From Prunella strophiata (lineage: Eukaryota; Chordata; Aves; Passeriformes; Prunellidae): a stretch of 64,000 nt of DNA. Position numbers and translations under genes: made by a program. Shown piece after piece: positions 1 through 11,200 of the stretch (positions within the stretch are counted from its first letter, which is position 1; the number at the start of each line of letters is the position of its first letter). The stretch is from the NCBI GenBank assembly GCA_036583965.1, contig JAZBQD010000014.1:64696395-64760394 (forward strand). The letters run 5' to 3'. A model generated the notes under the pieces. The model saw nothing but the letters and a program-made list of their open reading frames with translations, was not told where the DNA came from and searched no databases.

Positions 1-320
1 TATATAGTGACGTTCTGGAACTTTTTAGACTGATTTTAGACCTTCTGTTGTTAACGGTTGTAAGGGACATGTAAATAACCATGGTTCACAATGTGCATAG
101 TCCTGCAGTAAGGGAGTGATTGTTGCAAGCACAGTTGCAATGTTAGGTGACTTCTTTCCTACGAATTTTTTTTGTAGCTCCTTGTTGTAATTAACTTAGA
201 CTGCATTTCTATGTTGTATATTACAGTTACCTTACGTGTAACAGATTGGTTTTCTCAGCACAAAACAGCAGTATTAATGTAAAGGCACCAATAATAAAAA
301 GATAAAAGTTTTTCAGCATG
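1..320 (+). other. Probable 3' UTR end of a convergent plus-strand gene (GRM3 by synteny)
   Basis: AT-rich, non-coding and without recognisable repeats. It ends in a hexamer AATAAA at 293-298, followed by a CA cleavage context near 315-320 and a U/G-rich stretch (tggtttcatttttgtttctt). This is a typical vertebrate poly(A) site on the plus strand. In human, as I recall it, the gene facing the ELAPOR2 3' end is GRM3. No GRM3 coding sequence is in the window, so the gene name is inference only. Confidence 0.4.
293..298 (+). promoter_or_regulatory. Candidate poly(A) signal AATAAA
   Basis: AATAAA sits inside accaataataaaaag, with a CA dinucleotide about 18 nt downstream and a U/G-rich element after it. 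It supports a transcript arriving from the left of the window on the plus strand. Confidence 0.4.
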
Positions 321-3300
321 GTTTCATTTTTGTTTCTTACTCTCTCAATGTCATTACATTTTTCTAGAGAGGATGTTGGGTAAAAAAGGGTAAAAAGTCT
401 GGAGAGTGTGTACACAGGTATTTTTACATTGGTCGGTGCCTGTGTTATAAAATCTGTATCACAATATATGTGCTTATGATTAATGCTTTTTCAAAGTCAC
501 ATAGAAATTCCCTCTTCTTAAAAAAACTCCCACATTGTTAAAGCTCCTCAATTTATTTTTCTGTTATTAAAATACAGGGTAATTCTCAAAAGTGAAAATG
601 TCTAATTTCATCTTAATGAGATACCAGCAAAAAGGTTTTGACTCCTGGTTCACTCATTTGGCACGACTAAATGCTGTCATGCACAGAATAGATTGGTAGC
701 ATATAAAAACAAAGAGAATTTAGATTAGGTTGGAAGAAAATCTGTCAGAAAATTAGCTAAGACTGTTTAATATCTCCAGCCAAAACAAAGCTGGTTCAGC
801 TTGTCTGCATCAACAGTGCTGTGAAAGGTAATTGGAGCACCACAGAGAGCAGAAAGTCAAAAAAGAGAAATGCAGGAGACATTTACACACGTCTCTGGGG
901 TGACCTTTGACTTGAAACCAAATGCTTCAAGACATACATACCACCTACCCTGACAATTGTAAAATACCTTAAAAGTCTGGCTTTTGAAACTGCACTCTTA
1001 AAGCTGCCCTCACTCTGTTGAAACAATCTGAAATCCTCTCTTCTGCCAGGTCTAAAAAGTCATTAAGGAAACAAACACACCTTTGATTAATGTGTCTGAG
1101 CATATTTACCTAAGGGCTTGTTCCCATTGATCTCATTCCAGCTGAGGTCAATAGCAAAATTCTCATTGACTTCAAAGGCAACACCAGCAAGGCTTGAAAG
1201 TCAGACACCATGGATACATAGTGTGGGATGTACATGTTCTCTGGAGTCCAGTTCTCCTGCACTTGCAGATGTTCCCACCCATTTCTGGAAAGCTGCAAGT
1301 CCTTTAGGGCTGAACTGGCAAAGGAAGCAACTGTTATTTGGAATGCAAAAATTAAAGATGCAGGTTCTTAAAATTCCTACTTATAGATGGATGCTTGTAT
1401 TTTCTAAACATCCACATATCCACCAGCAAAGAACACTTGATGTCAACACTTCCATGACAGAGGCAGCCATTTAAGCCTCTGCATCATGGAGCTGTCCAGA
1501 ACAGGAATCCCTGGGACTCTTCCCCAGAATAGGCATAGATCAGCCCACCCTACATGCAGAGCTCTGCATTCAGCTTCTTCCTCTCCACAACCTCTGGCAT
1601 GCCTGATGTTTCAGGCTTGTTTCTCACCTTGATGCAGGGCCCAGGGTCAAGTTTTGACAGGCTGGGAGTCTTCCTTTTCAATCAAGACCTCTTAAAGCAC
1701 CTCAGGTTGGGCAGCTACACTCATTTGACTTTGGTGTGCTCTTTTGTGGACTAAGAGGCTGGTCACAGTGTGACAAAAGGTCAGAATATCTGACCATAAT
1801 TCTGATGTCTCATCTTTATGGCGCTTTTAAAAATGCCCAGGCCAATGACAGCTTCTTCTCAATTTTTATGGAAAGCCACAATCAGGGTCAAATGCACCTC
1901 ATCTAACACTCATTGTTTACAAGGACTAAGCAAAAAGCTACATCTGAGATTGTCAGCCCCTCTCCCTTTGTACTCAGTGGAAGGAAGTAGGCATAATTCC
2001 CCTGGCTTCTCTCAGGCAGACACTTCAGACAGGGATGAAACTCTCCAAATAAAGGCGAGCACAGCTTGCTCAGATCACAGAGTTTGCACTAAAAATTAAG
2101 GCATTGTGTCAGATGAATTCCAGCCCCAGAATCGAAATTGACATTACTGAAGTTAATTTATAGCAGGTGAGGATCTCACTGCGCCGGAGTTTTCATTCAT
2201 TTTGATAGCACTATTGAGAAAATGACCCACTGTCTGTGTCTGAACACCTGCTATGAATGCTTAGTTGGCTTGAAAGCCACTTGCATGTGGGGCTTTCATA
2301 GAAAAAAACCCAACAACAAAAACATGCAGAGCTCTGGACTTCCATCCCCACTGAATGCTACTGACATTCTTGTACTTTATTTGGCTTTGTCTTGAAAGCC
2401 TTTCACAACTTTCCATTGGATGTCCATGGATGCAGATTGTTTGGTATTGCCTGATGAAGTAATCCAGTTTTGAAACACAGCAGGTCAGAAAAGGAAAATG
2501 ACAAAGGAGAGGTTTTCCACATCATACTGGCATGGAAACCTTTTAAGAAATGGAATTTTAATAATTTTTCTTTGCTGTTGTCTCACATCGCTATTTTAGT
2601 TTCTCTATTTATAGCAGTTTATAGCTTTTGTACCCATTTATGTAAAATTTGAATTTAGAGTACAAACCTTTTCCAGTATCTTTATTGCTCCCATATTTAA
2701 AGATTTGAGCAATTCACCTCAAAGGAAAAGGGATACTATCACAGTTCCTCCCAAGTACCCTGACTATGAGCCTTGAGAGTAACCCCACTGCTCTGAGCCC
2801 TGCACACTCAGGAGTAAAATGCTGAAATCAGAGGAAATGCTGTGAATGAGAGCAAGGCTTAATCCAGCATCTACCATGCCTAACTGGAGGCTGAAGAAAA
2901 CTTTAGTTTTTTACTCAGAAGTCATAAGTTCAAAGTACCTCAGCTCTCTGATAAAAATCACAATTGCAGAAAGGTTTGTGAAAAATGGATCACTTTTTAT
3001 TTATTAGCAGAATAGAAAAACAAGACTCAAAAAGTTTATTGCAGACCAAATTGAAATAAACAAGGTTTGTGGGGTTTTTTGTCTTTTTTCATGGGTTTGG
3101 GTGTGGGTTTTGGTGGTTTGGTTTTTCTAGAAGAGTTGTTTGGTTTTTAAATCTTCAATGAATTTTGAAAGCAAGGCCAATGTCTACTGTGGAAAACCAA
3201 AATATTTTATTTTTTCTTCAAGCGATTGTTTTTCCTTAATTAATTGAGCACAGATGGTTTCACTCATAGCCAAACCAATTTAAAAATAAATTGTCTTTTC

Positions 3301-4167
3301 AAATTGAAAAATCAAAAGCTATTTAAAATATATTATGTTCCCCCAGAATGGAACAAATTCCAGAAATCAGAAAAAATATGTCAAAATACCCTGACCACAC
3401 CCAGAAATTTCAGCTCTATTTGAGGAGATTTCCACTGCAATCTTTCACCCAATTAGTACAATTAGAGTGAGGGAGACCAAAGCAAACCCTAAACTCATCA
3501 CCACATACACTCTGATGTCCATGGTGCCATTGCCTACTCATCAATGCCTGCAGTCTGCAAGACAAAAGGCAGAAGCTGTTTATCCAGAGCCACCTCAAAG
3601 CTTTTCAGCAACACAAACACAGGCAAAAATGAATTTTTTTTCTTGCATTTTCTTAATGCAAGAAGAAAAGTTCAGGATGAGGCTGGGCTGGTTCTGCAAG
3701 AGGAAAAGGATGGGGTAGCAAATACACACCACAAAAGCCTGCTGTGCCTTTTAGGTGCTGTTACAGCAGCAGCCCCTCAGTACTTAGAGAATTCTTCCTG
3801 ATGAGCTCCTACTCTACAGATCCAGAGGAACAACCAAAACACAATGGCAGCCTATAATCACCTCTATTCTTGTGTCTCCCTTGTTCCTGCTGCATGAATT
3901 CAGTGTGGGCACATCCAGCCAGGTGACTGGGGATGTCACTGTACACTGACACACACTGCATATTCTAGGATGAGCTGGCTTCCTTTTATTTATATTCCTC
4001 TCCCCTTACATATTACCAAAGCAGCACAATTCCCAAGTCTTCAACATGAAATAAAAACAAGGGAATTCAGTGAATGGAGAACACAAGGGGAAAGACTAAG
4101 AGAGAAAGAACACCACCAAAGATAAGCAGAACTTCACAAGAGTTCTCTTGGGGTTATCACTGAGACA
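321..4167. other. Intergenic sequence, no gene seen
   Basis: Only short chance open frames on both strands, with no family similarity I recognise and no codon-like conservation. AT-rich throughout. No repeat family recognised with confidence. Confidence 0.6.
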
Positions 4168-4425
4168 AGAAGGCTCTGGGGACACCTCACTGCAGCCTTC
4201 CAGTACCTCAAGGAAGCTTATTAAAAAGTTATTTTTTATATGGGCAGATAGCAACAGAACAAGAGTGAATGGTTTTAAACCAAAACAAGAGATATTTAGA
4301 TTACATGCTAGGAGAAAACACTCTGAGGGCAGTAAGGGACTGGAATGTGCTTCCCAGAGAAGTTGTCAAATATTATCTAGAATAGCTATTTAAGTCCTCC
4401 ATGCTTCATGATATGGACCAACCAG
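4168..4425 (+). mobile_element. CR1-type LINE fragment, old and truncated
   Basis: Recognised from the order of CR1 3'-end phrases: ctctggggacacctcactgc, then cagccttccagtacctcaag, then a run ending gggactggaatgtgcttccc and agagaagttgt. Many substitutions and a missing 3' terminus indicate age. It lies between the two convergent 3' ends. Confidence 0.75.
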
Positions 4426-5819
4426 CAGCATTCCTTGCTGAGGAGGAAATCCCCACTGGTGTGGCAGCATGAATTACAGCTGCTTCTACACTTACATTGA
4501 AGCATCTATGTTGGTCACTGCTGGAAAAGAGTCAACAACCACTGGCTCCTAAATGGTGACACCTGCTGCTATCTGATTATAATTAAGTACCTTGATTTTA
4601 CAGGTACTACTGGCTCTGAAAGGACAAAACCTGCAAACTTTCCCCTCCACTATCAAAGATTCCCAGAACCTATTTTTCAAAAGCAAATAGTCAAATCATT
4701 TCTTTGAACAAAGATTATAGATCATTGAAGCTACTCAGTAATTTCCCTCTGTGGCTCTAAGACAGTTTCCCCCAAACCTTAATCAATTGTATTTTGTATT
4801 ACAAACACCAACTAACACAATCAGAGCCAAGCCAGAACACATTCTTTGTGCATTTCCCCCCTAGCAAGCACTGTCAAAGCTGAGACAATGAAGTTCTGCT
4901 AATTTGCCAATAATTTATACAGACACCACTAAAATGTGCTTAATCCTCAAAGAGATTCTGTTGCTGGGCTCCAGATTTCAAAGAAAAGCATGCAAATGCA
5001 GCAATAAAATGTATTCCATTTAATCAAGTGAACACATAACAGACTGATTCACATTGTTTTATGGCATCAAATAACAGTTTTCTAATGTGATTCCATGTGG
5101 AAGAAAAAGGGGAGGCTGCTGTAAGTATATTTTGGCAGAGCACTAGAAGAGGTCACACATAGCTGACTTTTTAGTGAACTGTTAAAGGCTTCCAAAATTT
5201 GTCTCTTATGGGAAAATTGAAACTTCCCCTCTCCTCCTACATCTTTAACAGAAAGAAATGAATAGCAGAAGTTCAGCTCAAATATTTCAGTTTACACTTG
5301 CTTAATTCTTGGAAAATGCAGTTTTCTTATTTTAAGGTAAATAAAGTCTACAGTATTGGTTTGAGTCCCACTATGTTAGCACTGCACCAGATACACCACT
5401 AGACTGCCTGGCAGAAGGTTCAACAACATCATGATAAACCATTTGGAAGCAGAGCTGAGAAGAGTCATACAGCAAAGTCTGTCACAGCTGTCAAAAAATT
5501 CCATTCCATTTTATTTGTAAAATATAATGGAAAGAGAAGGGAACCCGATGAAACCTGTGTGGTATTAAGTCAAATTAAATATAGTTCATAAAAATTAAGG
5601 CATTTCCTGCATTACAGGGATAAGGGTCCAGTAATCAAAAAAGAAATGGTCTTCTGGAGAATGAAGTGTAATTATGACTGAGAAAACATATGGAGAGAGA
5701 AGGAGAAAAATTAAAGGAGATGTAGACAAATGCAACTTGATGGCAGTGAAAACCTCTACTCATTACTGAAGACCAGCAATGTTCAGGAAAAGTTGCAGTG
5801 CCAAACATATCAAGTCCAA
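4426..5819. other. Intergenic spacer, no gene seen
   Basis: AT-rich DNA between the CR1 relic and the inferred ELAPOR2 cleavage region. A further AATAAA on the minus strand near 5510-5515 could serve as a more distal poly(A) signal. Nothing else supported. Confidence 0.5.
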
Positions 5820-5839
5820 AATTTCAAATATATTTTTAC

Positions 5840-5845
5840 TTTATT
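5840..5845 (-). promoter_or_regulatory. Candidate distal poly(A) signal for ELAPOR2
   Basis: AATAAA on the minus strand, preceded by an AT-rich UTR-like stretch. Chosen over nearer hexamers because it is a canonical AATAAA in the most UTR-like context. Not proven. Confidence 0.4.
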
Positions 5846-6821
5846 TTATGAATGTCCATCAGATATATATCTTTGATGCTACAACACACTAGTTGAATAA
5901 AAATCAACAACATAAAACCCCTCATCATAAAAGATTCAAGAAGTGAAATCCCAAAGCCATAACCATTTACTCCGTGAGCATATCATCTTTGACAACCATA
6001 TATAAATGACATCATGACAACAAATACAATGTACAATAATAAGTGTGCAATGGTACAAAATATACAAAAAGGAATGTGTATTTAATATACATTCAACATT
6101 ACCCCATAAAAATCTTTGTTGGGAAAGTGAAGTGCCTTTGCAAGACCAACAGAAAATGTACACCACTTCAGTTAAGATGCCTGAAGGATCTCCCATCAAA
6201 AGAGTAAAGTGTGTGTTCTTTGACTGGAACTATAAAATAACAGAGCTGAATTTTCCCTAATGAAAAAAAAATCTAAACTTCATAAAATTTTTGTTCACAC
6301 CTAGAGTATAATAAAATATTTAGAGTGCAGAAAATTCAGTTTAATTTAAATTTTACTTAAAAGTGGGCCCTCTTTTATTGATAGACCTAGCTCAGTCATA
6401 TAAAATCAAAAATCTATATTCCTTATAGTAAAAAGACCATTTCTGCCCATGTCTCTTTTCTGGTTTTGATGCATTCCACAATTCACATAAATGGAAATAT
6501 GAGTCTGACCAGAGGTCAATACAAGAATCGTTGCTCATTTTCTCTGGCTCTATACAAATCTTGCATAATTTTACTCAAATATTTTTTGCCTAAGTTTCAG
6601 ATTCCTTTGAGTTCGACCTCAGAGGGAATTTCAGGAAATTATTACTGTGGATATTATGAAGATCACATGCTTATAATGTGGTTGACTTTATGGAAAAGTC
6701 CAGCTAGCCTCCAGTTTCCAAGGCACCACTTTGTGCCTTTCCTCCAGAGCTGGTACTTGCACTGACACAGGATGCATTTAGATGCTGTGCAAGTACATAA
6801 CCCATTCTCAGCTCTGCTGGA

Positions 6822-7176
6822 CATCCATCCATCCATCCATCCATCCATCCATCCATCCATCCATCCATCCATCCATCCATCCATCCATCCATCCATCCAT
6901 CCATCTCCATCCATCCATCCATCCATCCATCCATCCATCCATCCATCCATCCATCCATCCATCCATCCATCCATCCATCCATCCATCCATCCATCCATCC
7001 ATCCATCCATTCCATCCATCCATCCATCCATCCATCCATCCATCCATCCATCCATCCATCCTCCATCCATCCATCCATCCATCCATCCATCCATCCATCC
7101 ATCCATCCATCCATCCATCCATCCATCCATCCATCCATCCATCCATCCATCCATCCATCCATCCATCCATCCATCC
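6822..7176. repeat. (CATC)n / (ATGG)n tetranucleotide microsatellite, about 88 units
   Basis: 355 bp of CATC units on the plus strand, with small interruptions near 6903-6906, 7010 and 7061 that shift the repeat phase. In the ELAPOR2 sense direction it reads GGAT/ATGG. Open frames here (Ser-Ile-His-Pro or Trp-Met-Asp-Gly repeats) are artefacts of the repeat. It falls in the presumed 3' UTR. Confidence 0.98.
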
Positions 7177-8171
7177 CCCTTCCTCACGTGGGTCCAGGAA
7201 TAAAGGAGGCTGAGTATTTCTAACACTTCCCAACTAACAGAGCTGATCCCTGATTCCCAAAAGTAGAGATTTTTGCTGTACCTCCAGAGTTCAGGTTTTG
7301 CTGGTTCTCAGCTCTGGGAAAAGTGACCTTGACACAGCCCAAGGGAGAACACTGAATCTGCCAAAGACCTCTCCTGAAAGGATAAACTTCCACAGAGAGG
7401 GACAAGTACAACTTGCACTGTAGGTACCACTTTACATCTCTTTATAGAGTTTGAACCTGCTACTGCCTACAAACTCATGGGCCCAGAACTACAATTCACA
7501 CAACAGCTGTTACCACCAAGTTTAAATTTAATAGCACTAGGTTTTACTCCAGCCCTGATGGCCATGACTTAGGCACCAGAATGGGTTCAATTTGCAGGTG
7601 CAACACAATTCCTCTTGCATTTGAGGTCAACACAGACCATCCAGACCTTCAAAGCATGAAAATCAAAAGTATTTTCCAAAGTTCAAAACTCACCCAAGGC
7701 TCATTCCGAGTATCATTCACAATTTGGAATTCAAGAAAGACTCACAGTTATGCCAGTAAACAGCAACACACAACCTTTGCAGGAGGCTGCAGGCCTCTCT
7801 GAAAATAATTTCTTAGGAATATGCACAGGAATGAGAAGGAAAAGAAAGGTACCTATAAATCATATGGCAAGCCTGAGTGTTGCCCAGGTGAATGCAAAAA
7901 ATTCATGTTATTTGCAGTATGTATATCTCTTCCTGAGTTGAATTTCATTCCCAGTATGGAATCCAAGAATCTGCTTTCTTTTTTTTGGCAAGGTACTCAA
8001 TCACATGGTAAGGCAATCCAATTTTCTGGTTTGCTTCCTGTCTTCTTTCCTCCTAAAAGGCCAAGCATTTCTCACCAAGATCACCACTATAATGTGTGCC
8101 AGAATATGTTTAAAATATAGTCCTGTAAAAATAGAAATTATGTTTGTTCCTTTGAAGGCAGCATTAATTCT

Positions 8172-8231
8172 TCATATATTCTGGGATCTTGAAGATTTCA
8201 GCTGAACAGATTCAAAATTATCTTCCTTTTC
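8172..8231 (-). CDS. ELAPOR2: ELAPOR2 exon 22, terminal coding exon
   Basis: Acceptor ccattgcag, then GAAAAGGAAGAT. Codes for residues 948-966, [19 protein letters not shown], followed by TGA. It starts in phase 0, matching exon 21. The tail matches the conserved C-terminus of ELAPOR2 (FESVQLK core) and ends in NI like the human protein. Too short to find without the upstream frame. Confidence 0.93.
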   Translation of the reverse strand, partial: EKEDNFESVQLKSSRSQNI

Positions 8232-11200
8232 CTGCAATGGAAAGACAGGTTCCCATCAACCTGGATTTCCTCAAAATCTCTCCAGCAGTCAGCACAATCA
8301 CTCCTTCTCTATCCTTTGGCAAAAACTTCACTTTATTTTTACTATGGTAATTAAGTGCACAGTTTGACCCTTTAATATTTAATAACATTACTAATTCTGT
8401 AAAAATTTGCAAAACCAATAAAATTATGCTATAGCTATTGCTCATGGTACTTATTTTAGAGGGTACAGGGGCAAGTCTGCATTTCATATTCAGAGAATAG
8501 GACAGGTAGTCTGAGCTGGGGAATTGCAAGGTAATCATCTCTATGGTTATTATCACTTATTAATGTGTTTCCTGCAATATATAAAATGCTTGAAGCACAG
8601 CACGTGAGTGTGAACACCACTGCCTTGCTCCTAGAATCCAATCTCAACACCTCCTCTGGGAGACCCACCAGACAAAACATCAGTTTCCATCTTAAAAATC
8701 AGGGCTAGAGAGGTGAGTTTTCTCTCTGTTTTCATTTGCTGAGTGACAGCCTTGGCCATTTGGCCAGCAGGCATCAGGGTGAGTGAGAAATGTGGACATA
8801 CACACCCAAATAGTCTGCAAACTGTCTTAAAATACCTCCATAATCTGATTTTTAAAGCCATCTCACACAGATCAGGACAGCCTGGTGCAGACATGAGAAA
8901 GAAGGGGAGAACTTGTCCTATGCTAGTCTAGTGAAAAATACATGTTCTGAAGAGCCTGGTATTGTCATGCTGGAGACAACAGACACAACTAGAACAATCC
9001 CCAGTCTGAAACAGGTTTGTAATTATTTGGCTTATATCTTTTAATTAAAAATAAATCATCCTTTTCTATATTACAGGTCCTAGCCCTCCATCCCTTGGGT
9101 ACTCAAACCCACTGATATCTTTGTGACATGCTGGCAGAAATGCCACAGCCTGAAGCTTGGACATATAGTTAGGATACTGCAGATTTTCCTTCCCTCTCAT
9201 TTTAGATTTCTCCTTTTTCTCCCCTTTTCCTCCATATATATATATTTTTTTTTTTCTATTTTACATGCATATGTAGCATGACATTAATTTCTTCATCTTT
9301 TGCATAAATGAAAAGCAATGCCTATAACATTTGTTTTCGATAAATATACATTAAATCTGAGTTATCTGCAGGGGTACAGGACACAGAGCTGAGTAAGCTA
9401 ATGAGGTACTGGAAGTCGAATTTGCCAGCCATTGTTATCTAGCAGTAAAAAAAAGAACAAGCTTAGAAATATCTGACAAGCTTGTTGAAAAAGGAGAGAA
9501 CACTCAAGAGGCCTGCTACAGTGGATATAGGAAAATTAAAAAACTCCAAGTAGGCATTCAAGTTGTCTGAATACTGAAGTACTAAAGCTTAATTCTATTT
9601 TTGCAACATCACCAGAAAATTTTATGTGATTTGATTTTATTTACATCTTCAATATTCTCAATATTGAATTAAGAACTAATATTGAATTTCTGCCCCTTTC
9701 CACAAGGAACAATATTGATTTTGCAGGACAAATAGTCAGGCTGGGGTCAAGAGAAAATTCTGCACATTATCTGTGCAATGGTAACTTCTCCTAGGAGGGA
9801 TATCTGAGGAGCAGGTAGTGTGGCAAGAGGACACCAGTCAAATAAAAAAAGTAAAAGAGTGAAGAGAAGAGAATAATAAGGGAAAAGAAAGACAGCACAC
9901 AAGTTTTAATTATATTGCACTCAATCACAGAAAGAAAAAAAAAGGGGATACAAGGAAAAAAATCTCAAAATTCAACATTCTGAGATATTATTTGGACAAT
10001 AAACTAGAGTACAATGTTTTTAAATTAATTTTCATTATGAGCTTTTAAATGAGTTTCTAAGAAACTGACTTCAACAAAACTGTTTGAAAGGGAAAATGTC
10101 ATTTGCCTTTAACCTGATCATAACAGATGCCCCCAGTGGAATCCCTTAAAGACAACACTACCCTTTCCACAGCACAGATTTCAAGGCATTTGGAACAAAG
10201 ACCAAAGAGCTTTTGGGATCTACCATGATGGCCCTCTGTGGCTCCTCTCAGAAATGTTCAAAGGACACCAAAAACTTTGGTGCTGTCAATTCAGACATGC
10301 AACAAATCACACCACATACACTGCAGAAAAAAATTGCTTTTTTGGTGTTGCTTCCCACTGAAATGAAGGAGGCTGCTGTGTTGGGCAACATGAAGATGAT
10401 TCCTCTTCAACTGAATCCTACTCAAAATTGTGGTTCTCCAGTCAGCCATGAAGCCAGCCCAGGTGAGCTGCAAGCAGCTGGCTGTGTTGCCAGTGTTAAT
10501 TCTTGTATCTCTAATAGCTGTATTTGCCTCAGCTATGGATGTGCCTGGGAGGATTCCAGGCAAAAAGGTTCTCTCTGCTGTTAACTGTTTTTTTCTGGTG
10601 TCACCCATGCAACAAAAAATGCCACTGAAATCTCTCTGTGGAGGAAGGAGCATTTCCCCAAAACCCTACAACATTTCTTAATTTTATGCAGACAGTGGAT
10701 TTCAGCAGATCACTATGGACTGGATGAGGTGCAGCGTGGGAGGCTGCACTGCTGTGAAATTAGCATCAAAGACTCATCACATCCAGCAATAAATAAAGGT
10801 AATAATTATTTTTAGTATTAATATTGGTAATTACTACTCACCTTTGTTGCCAAGGATTTGAGCTTCCCCAGCAGTGACTGCTTATTTGAATATACAATTT
10901 CTTCTTCATTATCTTCTCCTTCCATTATAGCACAGCTGTCAGCAGCTGGCAGTTCACACTCTTTTGAGTTCGTTGTCATCACTAATTTGGAATATTTATA
11001 CTCCAGCCTGAAGATATAAAGCCACACAGGAATAGATTTTTTTTTCTCAAATGTCCCATACTCAGGGGTTTTGTAATTTAGATTGTCTGCAGTCCTCCCA
11101 CACAGTTACTCCTGAGGTAGTGGAAATTAGATACTTTTCAATCATTAAAAATATGTAACCAAAATAGTATTAACAATACACTGAACTCTTGCTCTCCAAT

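Larger units (their letters stand above)
5820..8171 (-). other. ELAPOR2: Probable ELAPOR2 3' UTR
   Basis: Follows the TGA at 8174-8172 on the minus strand. The distal end is placed just past an AATAAA at 5845-5840 (context CATAAAATAAAGT). Alternative minus-strand signals exist: ATTAAA at 7533-7528 and AATAAA at 6379-6374, so shorter isoforms are possible. The UTR would be about 2.35 kb and would include the long (ATGG)n tract. The boundary is inference; only the stop codon and the hexamers are seen directly. Confidence 0.5.

Noticed and set aside
6663..7233. Long open frames on both strands with Ser-Ile-His-Pro or Trp-Met-Asp-Gly repeats
   Set aside because: They are translations of the CATC/ATGG microsatellite; a tetranucleotide without stops stays open in all frames.
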